The notes: a model not told the origin generated them from the sequence alone. DNA of 64,000 bases from Bacillaceae bacterium OF18-1A (GCA_027694045.1 JAQEWB010000002.1:62001-126000); one strand, 5' to 3'; shown: positions 36,540 through 45,061, counted from the first letter of the stretch. Program-made: numbers and translations.

Positions 36540-36973
36540 AGCTTCCCAAACCCTTCCTTCATTTAACAAAGAATCACACCATTTTTCTTTCAAAAGAAGA
36601 TTCTATGCGCGCAATTTATGTTATAAATTTTGATTACAGCTAATGGGATACAAAGTGTTACACATTCAAATTTCTTATTTGTAGTATCCATAGCTGCTAT
36701 ATATAGGAATTATAAATAGCAACTATAAATTGCTCATAAATAAATTATTAAAAAAAAATAAAATTAAGATTATATATTTTTAATCTCAATCAAAAAAACG
36801 TTATTCTTTCTCATCTAGCTTGTTAAGAAAGAATAACGTTTTTTTATTCTAGGATCCCTTTTGGTAAAAAAGTAAAGGGTTATTTTATATAGTCAAAACA
36901 TTTTCACGGCCCTTCCCAAACAAAACATCGGAAAGAAGCCGTGGCAAATACTTATTTTATAATTAGAGAAAGT
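36540..36973. other. Structured intergenic region upstream of the SLH gene
   Basis: 434 bp without a gene. It holds a strong hairpin (36792-36845) and a second interrupted stem (36905-36943, CACGGC/GCCGTG plus TTCC/GGAA). The rest is AT-rich. The SLH promoter should lie in 36600-36790, but I see no clear hexamers. Confidence 0.5.
36792..36845. terminator. Strong terminator after the DUF2164 operon
   Basis: 20-bp perfect stem with A7/T7 ends, so active in either direction. Placed ~130 bp after the operon's last stop. Confidence 0.85.
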
Positions 36974-37222
36974 TTACTTCCCTTCACTCTTCTCTAACAC
37001 ATACAAATCTTCTTCAATATTAGATAGTTTCTCTGTTACAAGCTTTCTTGCATCTCCAATTGCTTGATTATAGGCAAAAGGTCCAATTAATTTAATCATT
37101 TCTTCTATTAAGCGCTCTGCTTGGAAACGTCCAATTTCATCTAAATCTTCTTCCATGAAAAATTGCTGAATTTGTGCTACAAGCTCTTCTTTTTTATTTG
37201 GTGTTATTTTTATATTCATCAT
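36974..37222 (-). CDS. DUF2164-family protein
   Basis: 82 residues. The pattern ELVAQIQQFFMEEDLDEIGRFQAERLIEEMIKLIGPFAYNQAIGDA is that of the DUF2164 family: short, helical and acidic, of unknown function. GAGGAG lies 9 nt before the first ATG. Third gene of a compact operon with a PP2C-like phosphatase and an amidase (20-bp gap). Confidence 0.85.
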   Translation of the reverse strand: MMNIKITPNKKEELVAQIQQFFMEEDLDEIGRFQAERLIEEMIKLIGPFAYNQAIGDARKLVTEKLSNIEEDLYVLEKSEGK

Positions 37223-37242
37223 TATTCGTTACTCCTCTATAT

Positions 37243-37695
37243 TTAAGATAGTACTTTTCTCAACTCTACCATAGAAAAACGATTTCCAGGACAACTTTTT
37301 GTAACCCCTTCTAGCTCCCTATGACCTAGTATATTCTCTTCCTTTATAGCAAACTGCCTCATAAACATTTTACATAAAGAATATAGTGCATTCATTTGTG
37401 CGGTAGTTGGATCATATTTATCAAAATTACCTGTCATACATATTCCAATTGTATCTCTATTATTATCTTTCGCATGCGCTCCAATATGTAAACCACGTCC
37501 TTCGACTACAGTTCCATCTGCTTCGATAAAATAATTGTAACCAATACCGCTCCATCCTCTTACTTTTTGATGAAATTCATGTGTTTTATACACATCCCAT
37601 CCATCTTCGGATGTGTGGTGGATAATCAGTTTATTTACTTTTTCTAAAGGAACTAATTCGTCTTGAAATGCTAAATTTACACATTTAATTTCCAT
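37243..37695 (-). CDS. N-acetylmuramoyl-L-alanine amidase, Amidase_2/PGRP fold
   Basis: 150 residues, a single amidase domain. Zinc ligands: His26 (LIIHHT), His125 (GHRELEG) and Cys135 (KSCPG), as in T7-lysozyme-like amidases. No signal peptide is visible, so it is cytoplasmic or released by lysis, unlike most wall amidases. GGGGAGG precedes the ATG. Between a PP2C-like phosphatase (15-bp gap) and DUF2164. Its small size and the lack of a wall-binding domain are phage-lysin-like, but no phage genes are near. Confidence 0.9.
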   Translation of the reverse strand: MEIKCVNLAFQDELVPLEKVNKLIIHHTSEDGWDVYKTHEFHQKVRGWSGIGYNYFIEADGTVVEGRGLHIGAHAKDNNRDTIGICMTGNFDKYDPTTAQMNALYSLCKMFMRQFAIKEENILGHRELEGVTKSCPGNRFSMVELRKVLS

Positions 37696-37710
37696 ATGAA
37701 TTGCCTCCCC

Positions 37711-38514
37711 TTAAAAATCAATCATTATAATTGTTTTATCATCTGGTCTTATTCTCTTTTCCCCTTCTAACTCTTCGATAATTGCTACATATTCATTTAT
37801 ACTATTCTTTCTTATATATGCAACAGTTTGTTCGAGTGACCAATCTGGGTGGAATAATCCGTCTGAACAAATAAAAACCCCGCTTACTTCATCTATATGT
37901 AATTCCCCATGCTGTAAATAATGAATCGCTTCTTTCATTCCATTTGCAACAGAATAGCCATTTGGCACATTCGCAAGATAACGATTATATTTTAACTGTT
38001 CTCGAACATCTTGAAAAACATGTTCTTCTGGTACAGATAACCCTTTTTTACGATCTTCTTGCCTCTTTTTTTTGGCACGCCCGCTAATTCCTTCAACTGT
38101 GTCTTTCGTTACTACTTGCATCATTCCATTTTGAAGTATTGCTACAATCATACAGTCCCCTAACTGTGCGTATTCAATTTTCTCACCATCTATTTGAACT
38201 GCCGCAATACATGTACACCACAAATGCTCTTTTTTTCTCGTATCTACTTTATATTCTAACATTTTGTTTTGCAACGATTCATTTGCTTTTGCAACTGCAA
38301 CTTGTAAACTATGATTTTCACGTAATGAAGTTAAATAACTTGCAAATAAATGTGAAGCGATGTATGCTCCATTATGTCCCTTTTCATCTCGAAACGGGAC
38401 AAGTGGTGTTGCACCATCACATACACCATAAATCATTTTATTTTCATTACAAAAATAAGAATCCTCACATTCATGTTTCAACGGGCTTTTCTGTTGATAT
38501 GTTTTTACTCTCAT
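37711..38514 (-). CDS. PP2C-like protein phosphatase
   Basis: 267 residues from ATG 38514, with AAAGGGG 8 nt upstream; the in-frame TTG at 38532 overlaps that site. PP2C signatures: CEDSYF, YGVCDGAT (Asp33-Gly34), QLGDCMI, ICSDGLF and PDDKTI. Metal-dependent Ser/Thr phosphatase, although the order and spacing differ from PrpC and SpoIIE and no partner kinase is adjacent. First gene of a PP2C-amidase-DUF2164 operon, divergent from the YitT gene. Confidence 0.85.
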   Translation of the reverse strand: MRVKTYQQKSPLKHECEDSYFCNENKMIYGVCDGATPLVPFRDEKGHNGAYIASHLFASYLTSLRENHSLQVAVAKANESLQNKMLEYKVDTRKKEHLWCTCIAAVQIDGEKIEYAQLGDCMIVAILQNGMMQVVTKDTVEGISGRAKKKRQEDRKKGLSVPEEHVFQDVREQLKYNRYLANVPNGYSVANGMKEAIHYLQHGELHIDEVSGVFICSDGLFHPDWSLEQTVAYIRKNSINEYVAIIEELEGEKRIRPDDKTIIMIDF

Positions 38515-38658
38515 ATCTGTATCCCCTTTCAAATTATAAAATACTCAAATTCTTTCGATTAATCTAATTTCCCAAAATAAACTGTTTTTACCCAAAACTT
38601 TCAATATCATATATAATCTTGAAATAATATGAATTTTTTAGTGAAGGACGGGAAAGAG

Positions 38659-39468
38659 ATGATTAGATTTCTTGGTGTTATTATTGGTTCTATTATTATT
38701 GCAATTGCCTTTAATCTTTTCCTTATCCCCCACAAAATTTTAAGTAGTGGAATTGGCGGAATTGCTATTATTTTAGGGATTGTAACCCCTGTAAACACAG
38801 GTATTATTAACTTCGTACTAAACTTACCTATCCTTATTTTAGGATACATAGGTCTTGGAAAAAAAGTAATTTTTAACACAGTTGTCTCTGTAATTGTATT
38901 ATCTGTTGCATTATACTACGTTCCAGTAAAAGTCGTAGCAACAGATCCACTTTTATCATCTATCTTCGGAGGTGTCATTGCAGGAGCTGGTATCGGTCTT
39001 GTTTTTAACTGCAATGGATCAACCGGTGGATTTGATATTATCGGTATGTTGTTATCTCGTAAGCGAGATATTAAACTTGGCGGATTCCTTATTGTTTTAA
39101 ACGCGGTCGTTGTAATAATCGCAGGATTCTTCTTTACTTGGGATGTTGCACTTACAAGTTTACTTTCAATTTATGTAACTGGTAAAGTAATCGATGCTGT
39201 TCATACGAAACATCGTAAAGTTACACTTATGATTGTAACAAATGAAGCAGAAAAAATGAAAAAACAACTTCTGTCAACTGTTGTACGTGGAATTACATTA
39301 CTTGACGGTGAAGGTGCTTATTCAAGCGAGAAAAAGCGTGTGCTTATGACAGTCGTTTCTCGCGAAGAATTAGCAAGTATGAAATTAACAATTTCTGAAA
39401 TCGACCCACATGCGTTCGTTAATATTACAGAAACTGTAGAAGTGTTAGGTCTTTTCAGAAGAAGTTAA
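38659..39468 (+). CDS. YitT-family membrane protein (DUF161 plus DUF2179)
   Basis: 269 residues from ATG 38659 (AAGGA 10 nt upstream). Five or six membrane helices in the first ~190, with the family motif CNGSTGGFDIIGMLL. The C-terminal cytoplasmic DUF2179 domain contains RGITLLDGEGAYSSEKKRVLMTVV. The family is common in Firmicutes; function unknown. Terminated by its own hairpin. Confidence 0.9.
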   Translation: MIRFLGVIIGSIIIAIAFNLFLIPHKILSSGIGGIAIILGIVTPVNTGIINFVLNLPILILGYIGLGKKVIFNTVVSVIVLSVALYYVPVKVVATDPLLSSIFGGVIAGAGIGLVFNCNGSTGGFDIIGMLLSRKRDIKLGGFLIVLNAVVVIIAGFFFTWDVALTSLLSIYVTGKVIDAVHTKHRKVTLMIVTNEAEKMKKQLLSTVVRGITLLDGEGAYSSEKKRVLMTVVSREELASMKLTISEIDPHAFVNITETVEVLGLFRRS

Positions 39469-39496
39469 AGACTAGGTGGTGCGCCGCCTAGTCTTT
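39467..39496. terminator. Bidirectional terminator, yitT / VOC gene
   Basis: 13-bp stem AAAGACTAGGTGG/CCGCCTAGTCTTT with one G-U pair. Confidence 0.82.
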
Positions 39497-39859
39497 ATTT
39501 TGCATAAATTCAATTCGATTACCAAATGGATCTGACACATAAAATCTAATCACATCAGGTCGTGCATAATCATCAATCACTTCTAGATCTTGCTCTAGTA
39601 ACATTTGCTTAAATTCGTTAATTTCATTCACATAAAAAGCTGGATGTGCCTTTTTTGCTGGCGTAAAGTTCTTCTCCACACCAATATGGATTTCTTGATT
39701 CCCACACTTAAACCAACATCCGCCTCGTTTTTTTAACTCTTCTGGCTTTGGAATTTCTTCCATACCAATTTTATCCCCATAAAATTCGCGTGCCTCTTCT
39801 TCACATCCTACAGGTGCCGCTACTTGCACATGATCAATTCCTTGAATATAATTTTTCAT
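39488..39859 (-). CDS. VOC (glyoxalase/bleomycin resistance fold) protein
   Basis: 123 residues from ATG 39859 (GGAGGGGGAGAGC upstream). Paired beta-alpha-beta-beta-beta units: GIDHVQVAAPVGCEEEAREFYGDKIG and IRFYVSDPFGNRIEFMQ, with the metal-ligand positions His/Glu kept (DHVQ, HIGV, RIEF). Substrate unknown; possible dioxygenase, isomerase or antibiotic-binding protein. Confidence 0.85.
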   Translation of the reverse strand: MKNYIQGIDHVQVAAPVGCEEEAREFYGDKIGMEEIPKPEELKKRGGCWFKCGNQEIHIGVEKNFTPAKKAHPAFYVNEINEFKQMLLEQDLEVIDDYARPDVIRFYVSDPFGNRIEFMQNKD

Positions 39860-39944
39860 GCTCTCCCCCTCCTCTATCTTAATATTATACCGAACACACA
39901 TTGATGCAACTTACAAAAAAATAATACAGTTATATAAGCTTCTC

Positions 39945-39978
39945 TTATCTTTTTTTGTTCGTTCAACAAAAAAGATAA
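39945..39978. repeat. Hairpin upstream of the histidine kinase gene
   Basis: About 14-bp stem (TTATC, a T-run, GTT and the near-exact complement) with one bulge. The T-run is in the stem, so not a terminator. Confidence 0.5.
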
Positions 39979-40012
39979 TAAATTTAATTTTGTAACTTTC
40001 ATTTTTTATAGA

Positions 40013-40033
40013 AATATAGGCCATACCTATATT
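40013..40033. promoter_or_regulatory. Inverted repeat AATATAGG-N5-CCTATATT
   Basis: Perfect 8-bp arms, 54-74 bp before the histidine kinase start. A third ATAGG half-site follows near 40045. Candidate operator or promoter element. Confidence 0.45.
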
Positions 40034-40086
40034 ATAGTTAATAATAGGTAAATCTTTTTAGATGCTAGTTGTACGGAGGAAATATT

Positions 40087-41619
40087 ATGAGTCGTAAAAA
40101 ATATTCATCTACTCAAAAAAAACGTCATCCGAACATTTCTGGACGTTTGAGAAACCACATACAAGATCGTTCTTTAGCAGAAATGTACGCCTCTCTATTC
40201 GAACACAATCCTGATAGTATTATTTCATTGAACTTAGAGGGAATTATTCTACATACTAATCCTTCTGCCGAACGAATACTAGGTTACACTTCTTTAGAAT
40301 TAGAACGTAAAAACATTACTTCTATTTTAGAAGCTCACATTTCTGAACAAGTATTACAATATATACAAAATACTGCAGCGGACAATCAACAAGAGTATAT
40401 TATATCTATTTATCACAAAGACGGATATTTATTAGATGTTGTAACAAAACTAGTTCCTATTTTTGTTCAAAATCGTCTAACAGGTGTATATGCGATTATG
40501 AAGCCTCTTGAAAAATCAAAGAGGATCGAAAATGTATTAAAAGAGAGTGAGAAGAGATTACGCACATTAATGAATTCCATGCCTGCCTTTGTTATATTTA
40601 AAGATCATGAAGGTCGTTGGCTTGAAGCAAATGACTATGCACTTACATGCTTCAATTTTCACCATGTACCTTATCATGGAAAAAAAGACAATGAACTCAT
40701 TCAATATAATGAAGCGTACCGAGAAGCTTTTTTACACTGTGAAGAAGTTGATGAGCTTGCATGGCAACAAGGGCAAATTCTTCACGGCGAGGAATTTATT
40801 ATTCATAGAGAAGATTTTGATTTAATCTTAAGTATATCAAAAGTCCCTCTTTACCATCCTGACGGTTCCCGTAAAGGTCTTATCGTGATGGGAAGAGATG
40901 TTACCGAACTAAAAGAAACTGAAAAGCTATTACGGAAATCAGAAAAGCTTGCAGTGGTCGGACAACTGACAGCTGGAATTGCTCACGAAATTCGAAACCC
41001 GCTCACTTCTCTAAAAGGTTTTTTAACATTACTACTCCCTGAAATAAATGAGGACAATAAATGGTATGTCGATGTTATGTTAAGTGAAATTTCACAAATG
41101 GAATCCATCACAAGTCAATTTATGGCGATGTCTAAACCACAAGTATTATCTATCCAAACTTGTAGCATAAAAACTTTAATCGAAGAGGTAGTTACATTTA
41201 TTTTACCGACTGCTGTTATGCATAGCGTTCATATCATTAAAGACCATTTTGATTCCCTACATGATATTCAATGCGACGGTAACCAATTAAAACAAGTTTT
41301 TATAAATGTATTAAAAAATGCTATAGAAGCGATGCCGAACGGTGGAAATATTTTCATTCAAACCAGACCGTTAGAGAATGATTTTATCTTAGTGCGCATT
41401 ATCGATGAAGGTTGCGGTATACCAGAAGATCGTATTTCTCGTTTAGGCGAACCATTTTATAGTTTAAAAGAAAAGGGCACTGGATTAGGATTAATGATGT
41501 GTTACAAAATAATTGAAGAACATCATGGTAAATTACATATTTCAAGTGAATTAAATCAAGGTACTGTCGTTGATATTCAATTACCACTTTCTTCATCTCA
41601 CCTTGCAATCCAACCTTAA
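40087..41619 (+). CDS. Cytoplasmic PAS-PAS sensor histidine kinase
   Basis: 510 residues from ATG 40087, with GGAGG 7 nt upstream; the earlier in-frame TTG is rejected. Two PAS domains (about 30-140 and 155-275), then HisKA with phospho-acceptor His300 (TAGIAHEIRNPLTSLKG) and HATPase_c (NVLKNAIEAMPNGG, DEGCGIPEDRI, GTGLGLMM). There are no membrane helices, so it senses a cytoplasmic signal. The layout resembles Bacillus sporulation kinases that feed Spo0F. No response regulator adjoins it. Confidence 0.9.
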   Translation: MSRKKYSSTQKKRHPNISGRLRNHIQDRSLAEMYASLFEHNPDSIISLNLEGIILHTNPSAERILGYTSLELERKNITSILEAHISEQVLQYIQNTAADNQQEYIISIYHKDGYLLDVVTKLVPIFVQNRLTGVYAIMKPLEKSKRIENVLKESEKRLRTLMNSMPAFVIFKDHEGRWLEANDYALTCFNFHHVPYHGKKDNELIQYNEAYREAFLHCEEVDELAWQQGQILHGEEFIIHREDFDLILSISKVPLYHPDGSRKGLIVMGRDVTELKETEKLLRKSEKLAVVGQLTAGIAHEIRNPLTSLKGFLTLLLPEINEDNKWYVDVMLSEISQMESITSQFMAMSKPQVLSIQTCSIKTLIEEVVTFILPTAVMHSVHIIKDHFDSLHDIQCDGNQLKQVFINVLKNAIEAMPNGGNIFIQTRPLENDFILVRIIDEGCGIPEDRISRLGEPFYSLKEKGTGLGLMMCYKIIEEHHGKLHISSELNQGTVVDIQLPLSSSHLAIQP

Positions 41620-41666
41620 ATAAAAAGAAGCATCTGCTAATCGTTAGCAGATGCTTCTTTTTATTT
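41618..41666. terminator. Bidirectional terminator, kinase / mhqD
   Basis: 23-bp perfect stem with loop TCG, flanked by AT-runs. Confidence 0.9.
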
Positions 41667-41670
41667 ATTT

Positions 41671-42282
41671 TTATAGTACTGTATTTTCATACCATTCTTT
41701 TGCTTTTTCTACTTCTCCCATTGTTAATTGATGCCCTCTATTTTCCCAATGCATTGTTACATTCGCATTTGCTTTTTCTAATAGTGCCTTCAATTCCTCT
41801 GACTCTGCTGATGAACAAATCGGGTCATTTGTTCCAGCAGCAATAAATACGGATTTCCCTACTAAATTAGGCAATTGTGTTCCTCTTCTAGGCACCATTG
41901 GGTGATGAAGCACAGCTCCTTTTAAAGCATTCTCATAATGAAATAATAAGCTTGCCGCAATATTCGCTCCATTTGAATAACCAATAGCTACAATGTTATT
42001 TCTATCAAATTCATATGTTTTTGCCGCTTCATTTAAAAATTCATTTAATTCTTTCGTACGGAAAATTAAATCTTCTTCATCAAAAATACCTTCTGCTAAT
42101 CGGCGGAAGAAACGTGGCATTCCATTTTCTAATACATTTCCACGAACACTTAATACAGAAGCCTCCAGATCAATTATTTCTGCAAGTGGCAATAAATCTA
42201 ATTCATTACCGCCTGTACCATGAAGTAATAACAGCACTGGCTTTGACGTATCTTTTCCTTTTTGAAAAACATGTTTCATCAT
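41671..42282 (-). CDS. mhqD: Carboxylesterase/phospholipase-like hydrolase MhqD
   Basis: 203 residues, alpha/beta hydrolase fold. Catalytic triad Ser103 (GYSNGAN), Asp153 (GTNDPI) and His184 (GHQLT). Oxyanion-loop motif LLLHGTGGNELDLLPL. In B. subtilis, MhqD works with an extradiol dioxygenase to detoxify methylhydroquinone-type compounds under MhqR control. Here it is 25 bp after a truncated dioxygenase gene and downstream of two MhqR boxes. Confidence 0.88.
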   Translation of the reverse strand: MMKHVFQKGKDTSKPVLLLLHGTGGNELDLLPLAEIIDLEASVLSVRGNVLENGMPRFFRRLAEGIFDEEDLIFRTKELNEFLNEAAKTYEFDRNNIVAIGYSNGANIAASLLFHYENALKGAVLHHPMVPRRGTQLPNLVGKSVFIAAGTNDPICSSAESEELKALLEKANANVTMHWENRGHQLTMGEVEKAKEWYENTVL

Positions 42283-42306
42283 AATCCTTTTCCCCTTTCA
42301 ATCACT

Positions 42307-42714
42307 TCAATCTAAATTTCTCACTTCAAATGGTAAAAGTGTTTCTTCAATCTGTTTTCTATGTGGTTCATAACGCTCCGGTAACTTTAATTCCTCACCC
42401 ATCGTCTCTAGCGACTCATCATGAGCAAAACCAGGAGGATCTGTTGCAATTTCAAATAAAATTTCACCATGTTCTCTAAAATAAATCGCATTAAAATAAT
42501 TTCGATCTTGTACAGGAGTTACATGATACCCAAAACGTGACACATACTCTTTCCAGTCTAGTTGATCAGCATCGTCACTCGCTCTCCAAGCAATATGATG
42601 AACTGTACCAACACCCATCTGACCACGTCCGATTGTTGATAACCTTAAATCGATTATATTTCCAATATTAGCAGAAGAACGGAAACGAACAAATTCACCC
42701 TCTTCTCCACCCCT
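42307..42714 (-). pseudogene. 5'-deleted ring-cleaving dioxygenase (MhqE/MhqO-type) remnant
   Basis: The C-terminal third of a VOC-type extradiol dioxygenase. The open frame starts after an in-frame TAA (42715-42717) and reads GGEEGEFVRFRSSANIGNII, then MGVGTVHHIAWRASD (metal ligand His) and RNYFNAIYFREHGEILFEIATDPPGF. Family members are ~310 residues, so ~180 N-terminal residues are missing. The recognisable homology extends ~30 residues upstream of the only ATG (42618) with no start codon, so this is decay and not a short gene. mhqD follows. Confidence 0.85.
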
Positions 42715-42791
42715 TTATTGTATTTAAAAAATGGTTATACATTAAAATTCATTTTGTCCATACTGCAAAGTAAAATCCGTCATGATAATTT

Positions 42792-42809
42792 TATCTCGAA
42801 TTCGAGATA
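42792..42809. promoter_or_regulatory. MhqR box 1
   Basis: TATCTCGAATTCGAGATA, a perfect 18-bp palindrome identical to the MhqR operator I know from B. subtilis mhq/azoR2 promoters. Directly downstream of TATAAT on the minus strand. Confidence 0.85.
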
Positions 42810-42849
42810 TCGATTATAAAATTACACATTAACTTCCAGTTTGTTAATT

Positions 42850-42867
42850 TATCTCAAGTTCGAGATA
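42850..42867. promoter_or_regulatory. MhqR box 2
   Basis: TATCTCAAGTTCGAGATA, two mismatches in symmetry to box 1; centres are 58 bp apart. Confidence 0.7.
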
Positions 42868-42992
42868 ATTCCCAAAAAATATTTACTCCATTTGAAATCT
42901 TTATTCAAAGTACAAATTAACTCGAGCTCAAATTTATTATAAGTTACTTACTTTTAGTTGTCAATAAGTTCCTTATTTTCATTTTAAATAAA

Positions 42993-43025
42993 AAGAGAGT
43001 AAACGCCAGTTTCGTTTACTCTCTT
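42993..43025 (-). terminator. putP terminator
   Basis: 13-bp perfect stem AAGAGAGTAAACG/CGTTTACTCTCTT with a T-rich tail on the minus strand. Confidence 0.82.
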
Positions 43026-43031
43026 CGCTAA

Positions 43032-44513
43032 TCATTTCGTTTCTTCTTCCAGCACTGCTTCCATCTCATTAAATTCACGATGAATTGCTTTAACTGGTTC
43101 TTTCGTTAATAAACTCACAACAATAACAGCTAATAAACTACAAAAGAATCCAGGTACCATTTCATACATAGTTGCTTTTAAACTTGGAATTTGTACCCAA
43201 GTAATAACAACTCCCGCACCGACAATCATCCCAGCAAGAACGCCCCATTTGTTCGTTCTCTTCCAATATAAACTTAATAAAATAGCAGGGCCAAATGCTG
43301 AACCAAATCCCGCCCAAGCATAACCGACAAGTGTTAAAATTGTATCACTTGGATGATACGCTAAAACAACTGCGATCATAGCTACTACTAATACTGACAG
43401 TCTACCGATAAATACAAGTTCTTTATCACTTGCGTTACAACGGAAAAATGTTTTATAGAAATCTTCTGTTACTGCACTTGAAATAACAAGTAATTGTGAG
43501 GAAATACTACTCATAATAGAAGCTAATATAGCTGACAATAAAAAACCAGTAATGTACGGATGGAATAATATATTTGAGAATGTTACAAAGACCATTTCTG
43601 GGTCTTGTAATGTCCCATTATTTTTAGCATAATAGGCGATACCAACCAAGCCAGTGAGCATTGCACCTATAATAGAAATCGCCATCCAACCGATACCGAT
43701 TCTACGAGAAGTTTTCAAATCTTTAATAGAGGTAATTGCCATAAAGCGGACAATAATATGCGGCTGACCAAAATACCCAAGGCCCCATGCTAAAAAGGAA
43801 ATAATCCCTAATACTGTAGTCCCTTTAAACATATCTAAATGCGATGCATCAACTTGCTTAATCGTATTGAATGTTTCTGTTACACCACCGACATCTGTAA
43901 AAGCAACAATTGGCACTAATACGAGAGCGATAAACATAATACACCCTTGCACAAAGTCGGTCCAACTTACTGCTAAAAAGCCACCAAATAATGTATAAGC
44001 AACAACGACACCGACAGTTACAAATAAACCAATTTTATAATCAAGGTTAAAAGAATTTTCAAACAAACGTCCACCTGAAACTAAACCAGCTGACGCATAA
44101 AATGTGAAAAATACTAAAATGACGATAGCGGAGACAAAACGAAGTATTTTCGTACGATCTTTAAATCGATTTTCTAAAAAATCTGGAATTGTAATTGAAT
44201 CATTTGCTACTTCCGTATATGTTCGCAAACGCGGGGCGAGAATTAAATAGTTTGCATAAGCACCTATTAATAAACCTATCGCGATCCATACACTGGACAA
44301 CCCTATCGCATACATCGCACCTGGTAATCCCATAAGCATCCAACCACTCATGTCAGAAGCACCTGCTGATAAAGCTGTAACTGCTGGACCGAGTCCTCTT
44401 CCGCCTAACATATAATCTGATAAATCGGATGTCTTCTTATAAGACCAATACCCGATATACAACATACCTGCCATATAGATAGCAAGCGAAACCATAATCT
44501 CAATCTTCACCAA
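43032..44513 (-). CDS. putP: Sodium/proline symporter PutP
   Basis: 493 residues, SSS family with 12-13 membrane helices. N-terminal LGGRGLGPAVTALSAGASDMSGWMLMGLPG holds the sodium and proline site residues. Starts at GTG (44513) with GGGAGAG 5 nt upstream. Imports proline as osmoprotectant or nutrient. A CodY-like box (44714-44728) lies ~200 bp upstream, consistent with nitrogen or amino-acid control. No putBC genes are adjacent. Confidence 0.93.
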   Translation of the reverse strand: MVKIEIMVSLAIYMAGMLYIGYWSYKKTSDLSDYMLGGRGLGPAVTALSAGASDMSGWMLMGLPGAMYAIGLSSVWIAIGLLIGAYANYLILAPRLRTYTEVANDSITIPDFLENRFKDRTKILRFVSAIVILVFFTFYASAGLVSGGRLFENSFNLDYKIGLFVTVGVVVAYTLFGGFLAVSWTDFVQGCIMFIALVLVPIVAFTDVGGVTETFNTIKQVDASHLDMFKGTTVLGIISFLAWGLGYFGQPHIIVRFMAITSIKDLKTSRRIGIGWMAISIIGAMLTGLVGIAYYAKNNGTLQDPEMVFVTFSNILFHPYITGFLLSAILASIMSSISSQLLVISSAVTEDFYKTFFRCNASDKELVFIGRLSVLVVAMIAVVLAYHPSDTILTLVGYAWAGFGSAFGPAILLSLYWKRTNKWGVLAGMIVGAGVVITWVQIPSLKATMYEMVPGFFCSLLAVIVVSLLTKEPVKAIHREFNEMEAVLEEETK

Positions 44514-44713
44514 ATCTCTCCCTTAGTTACATAAGCCATTCAAAATTTCGAAAAATGACTTTTTCTATTTTCTTGTTTTCGCTTATGGTTCCCTACCTTA
44601 CCAAACATTTTTTGTTCTTTCAAGTGAACAAGCCCTTTTCACTACATGCGAAAACCTTTATAAACGCCTTTATCCCAGTGGATTACCCTGCTTTCAAAAT
44701 AAATTAAAATAAA

Positions 44714-44728
44714 AATATTCAGAAAATA
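44714..44728. promoter_or_regulatory. CodY-like box upstream of putP
   Basis: AATATTCAGAAAATA matches the CodY consensus AATTTTCWGAAAATT at 13 of 15 positions. Confidence 0.5.
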
Positions 44729-44781
44729 AAACAGTTTGTTTTTTCACATCTTATTTTCATTTTCCATCCGAAAAATTTTAA

Positions 44782-44823
44782 AAGAAAAAAGCCATACGAA
44801 TGTATGACTTATAGCTTTTCTTT
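44782..44823 (-). terminator. Compound terminator hairpin
   Basis: Outer stem AAAGAAAAGC/GCTTTTTTCTTT encloses an inner CATAC/GTATG stem, T-rich tail on the minus strand. It follows the possible small gene at 44826-44975. Confidence 0.7.
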
Positions 44824-44825
44824 CT

Positions 44826-44975
44826 CTACCTATACACCCAATACGCCAAAGTACTATATAACAAACTGCAAAAGTGTAGAAAAGAATACCGATTGACTTT
44901 GGATCTAAACCTTATAAAAAATTGTAATACTGTACGAACCTTGCTGCAAATGAATCTCTCCCTAAAAATATTCAT
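44826..44975 (-). CDS. Possible 49-residue basic protein
   Basis: Starts MNIFRERFICSKVRTVLQFF and ends YSTLAYWVYR. Basic (many Arg/Lys), aromatic-rich, with a weakly hydrophobic C-terminal half. GGAAAGG precedes the ATG by 9-10 nt, and a strong terminator begins 3 bp past its stop, which is the main reason to believe it. Family unknown. It could be a remnant or a chance ORF. Confidence 0.35.
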   Translation of the reverse strand: MNIFRERFICSKVRTVLQFFIRFRSKVNRYSFLHFCSLLYSTLAYWVYR

Positions 44976-45061
44976 TTTTAAAAACCTTTCCATTATACTT
45001 CTGACATTTCCTGAATACTATGATTATTCCTTCAAAAAAATCTTACATTTCCAATATACTT

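Larger units (their letters stand above)
42720..43031. other. mhq control region, no gene
   Basis: About 310 bp between the dioxygenase remnant and the putP stop. It holds two MhqR-type boxes and the -10 for the mhq transcript, the missing 5' half of the dioxygenase would have begun here, and the putP terminator is at its far end. A degenerate third box may lie near 42918-42934. Confidence 0.6.
44514..45061. other. 548-bp gap between putP and the yerD-like gene
   Basis: Contains the putP control region with a CodY-like box, a terminator (44782-44823) and one possible 49-residue gene (44826-44975). The rest, mostly 44980-45060, shows no further feature. Confidence 0.5.

Noticed and set aside
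37243..37695. Prophage endolysin module
   Set aside because: The amidase is lysin-like, but there is no holin or other phage gene; it sits in an operon with a phosphatase and DUF2164.
42307..42618. Complete 103-residue dioxygenase-like gene from the ATG at 42618
   Set aside because: Recognisable homology continues ~30 codons upstream of that ATG with no start codon, so it is a truncated gene.
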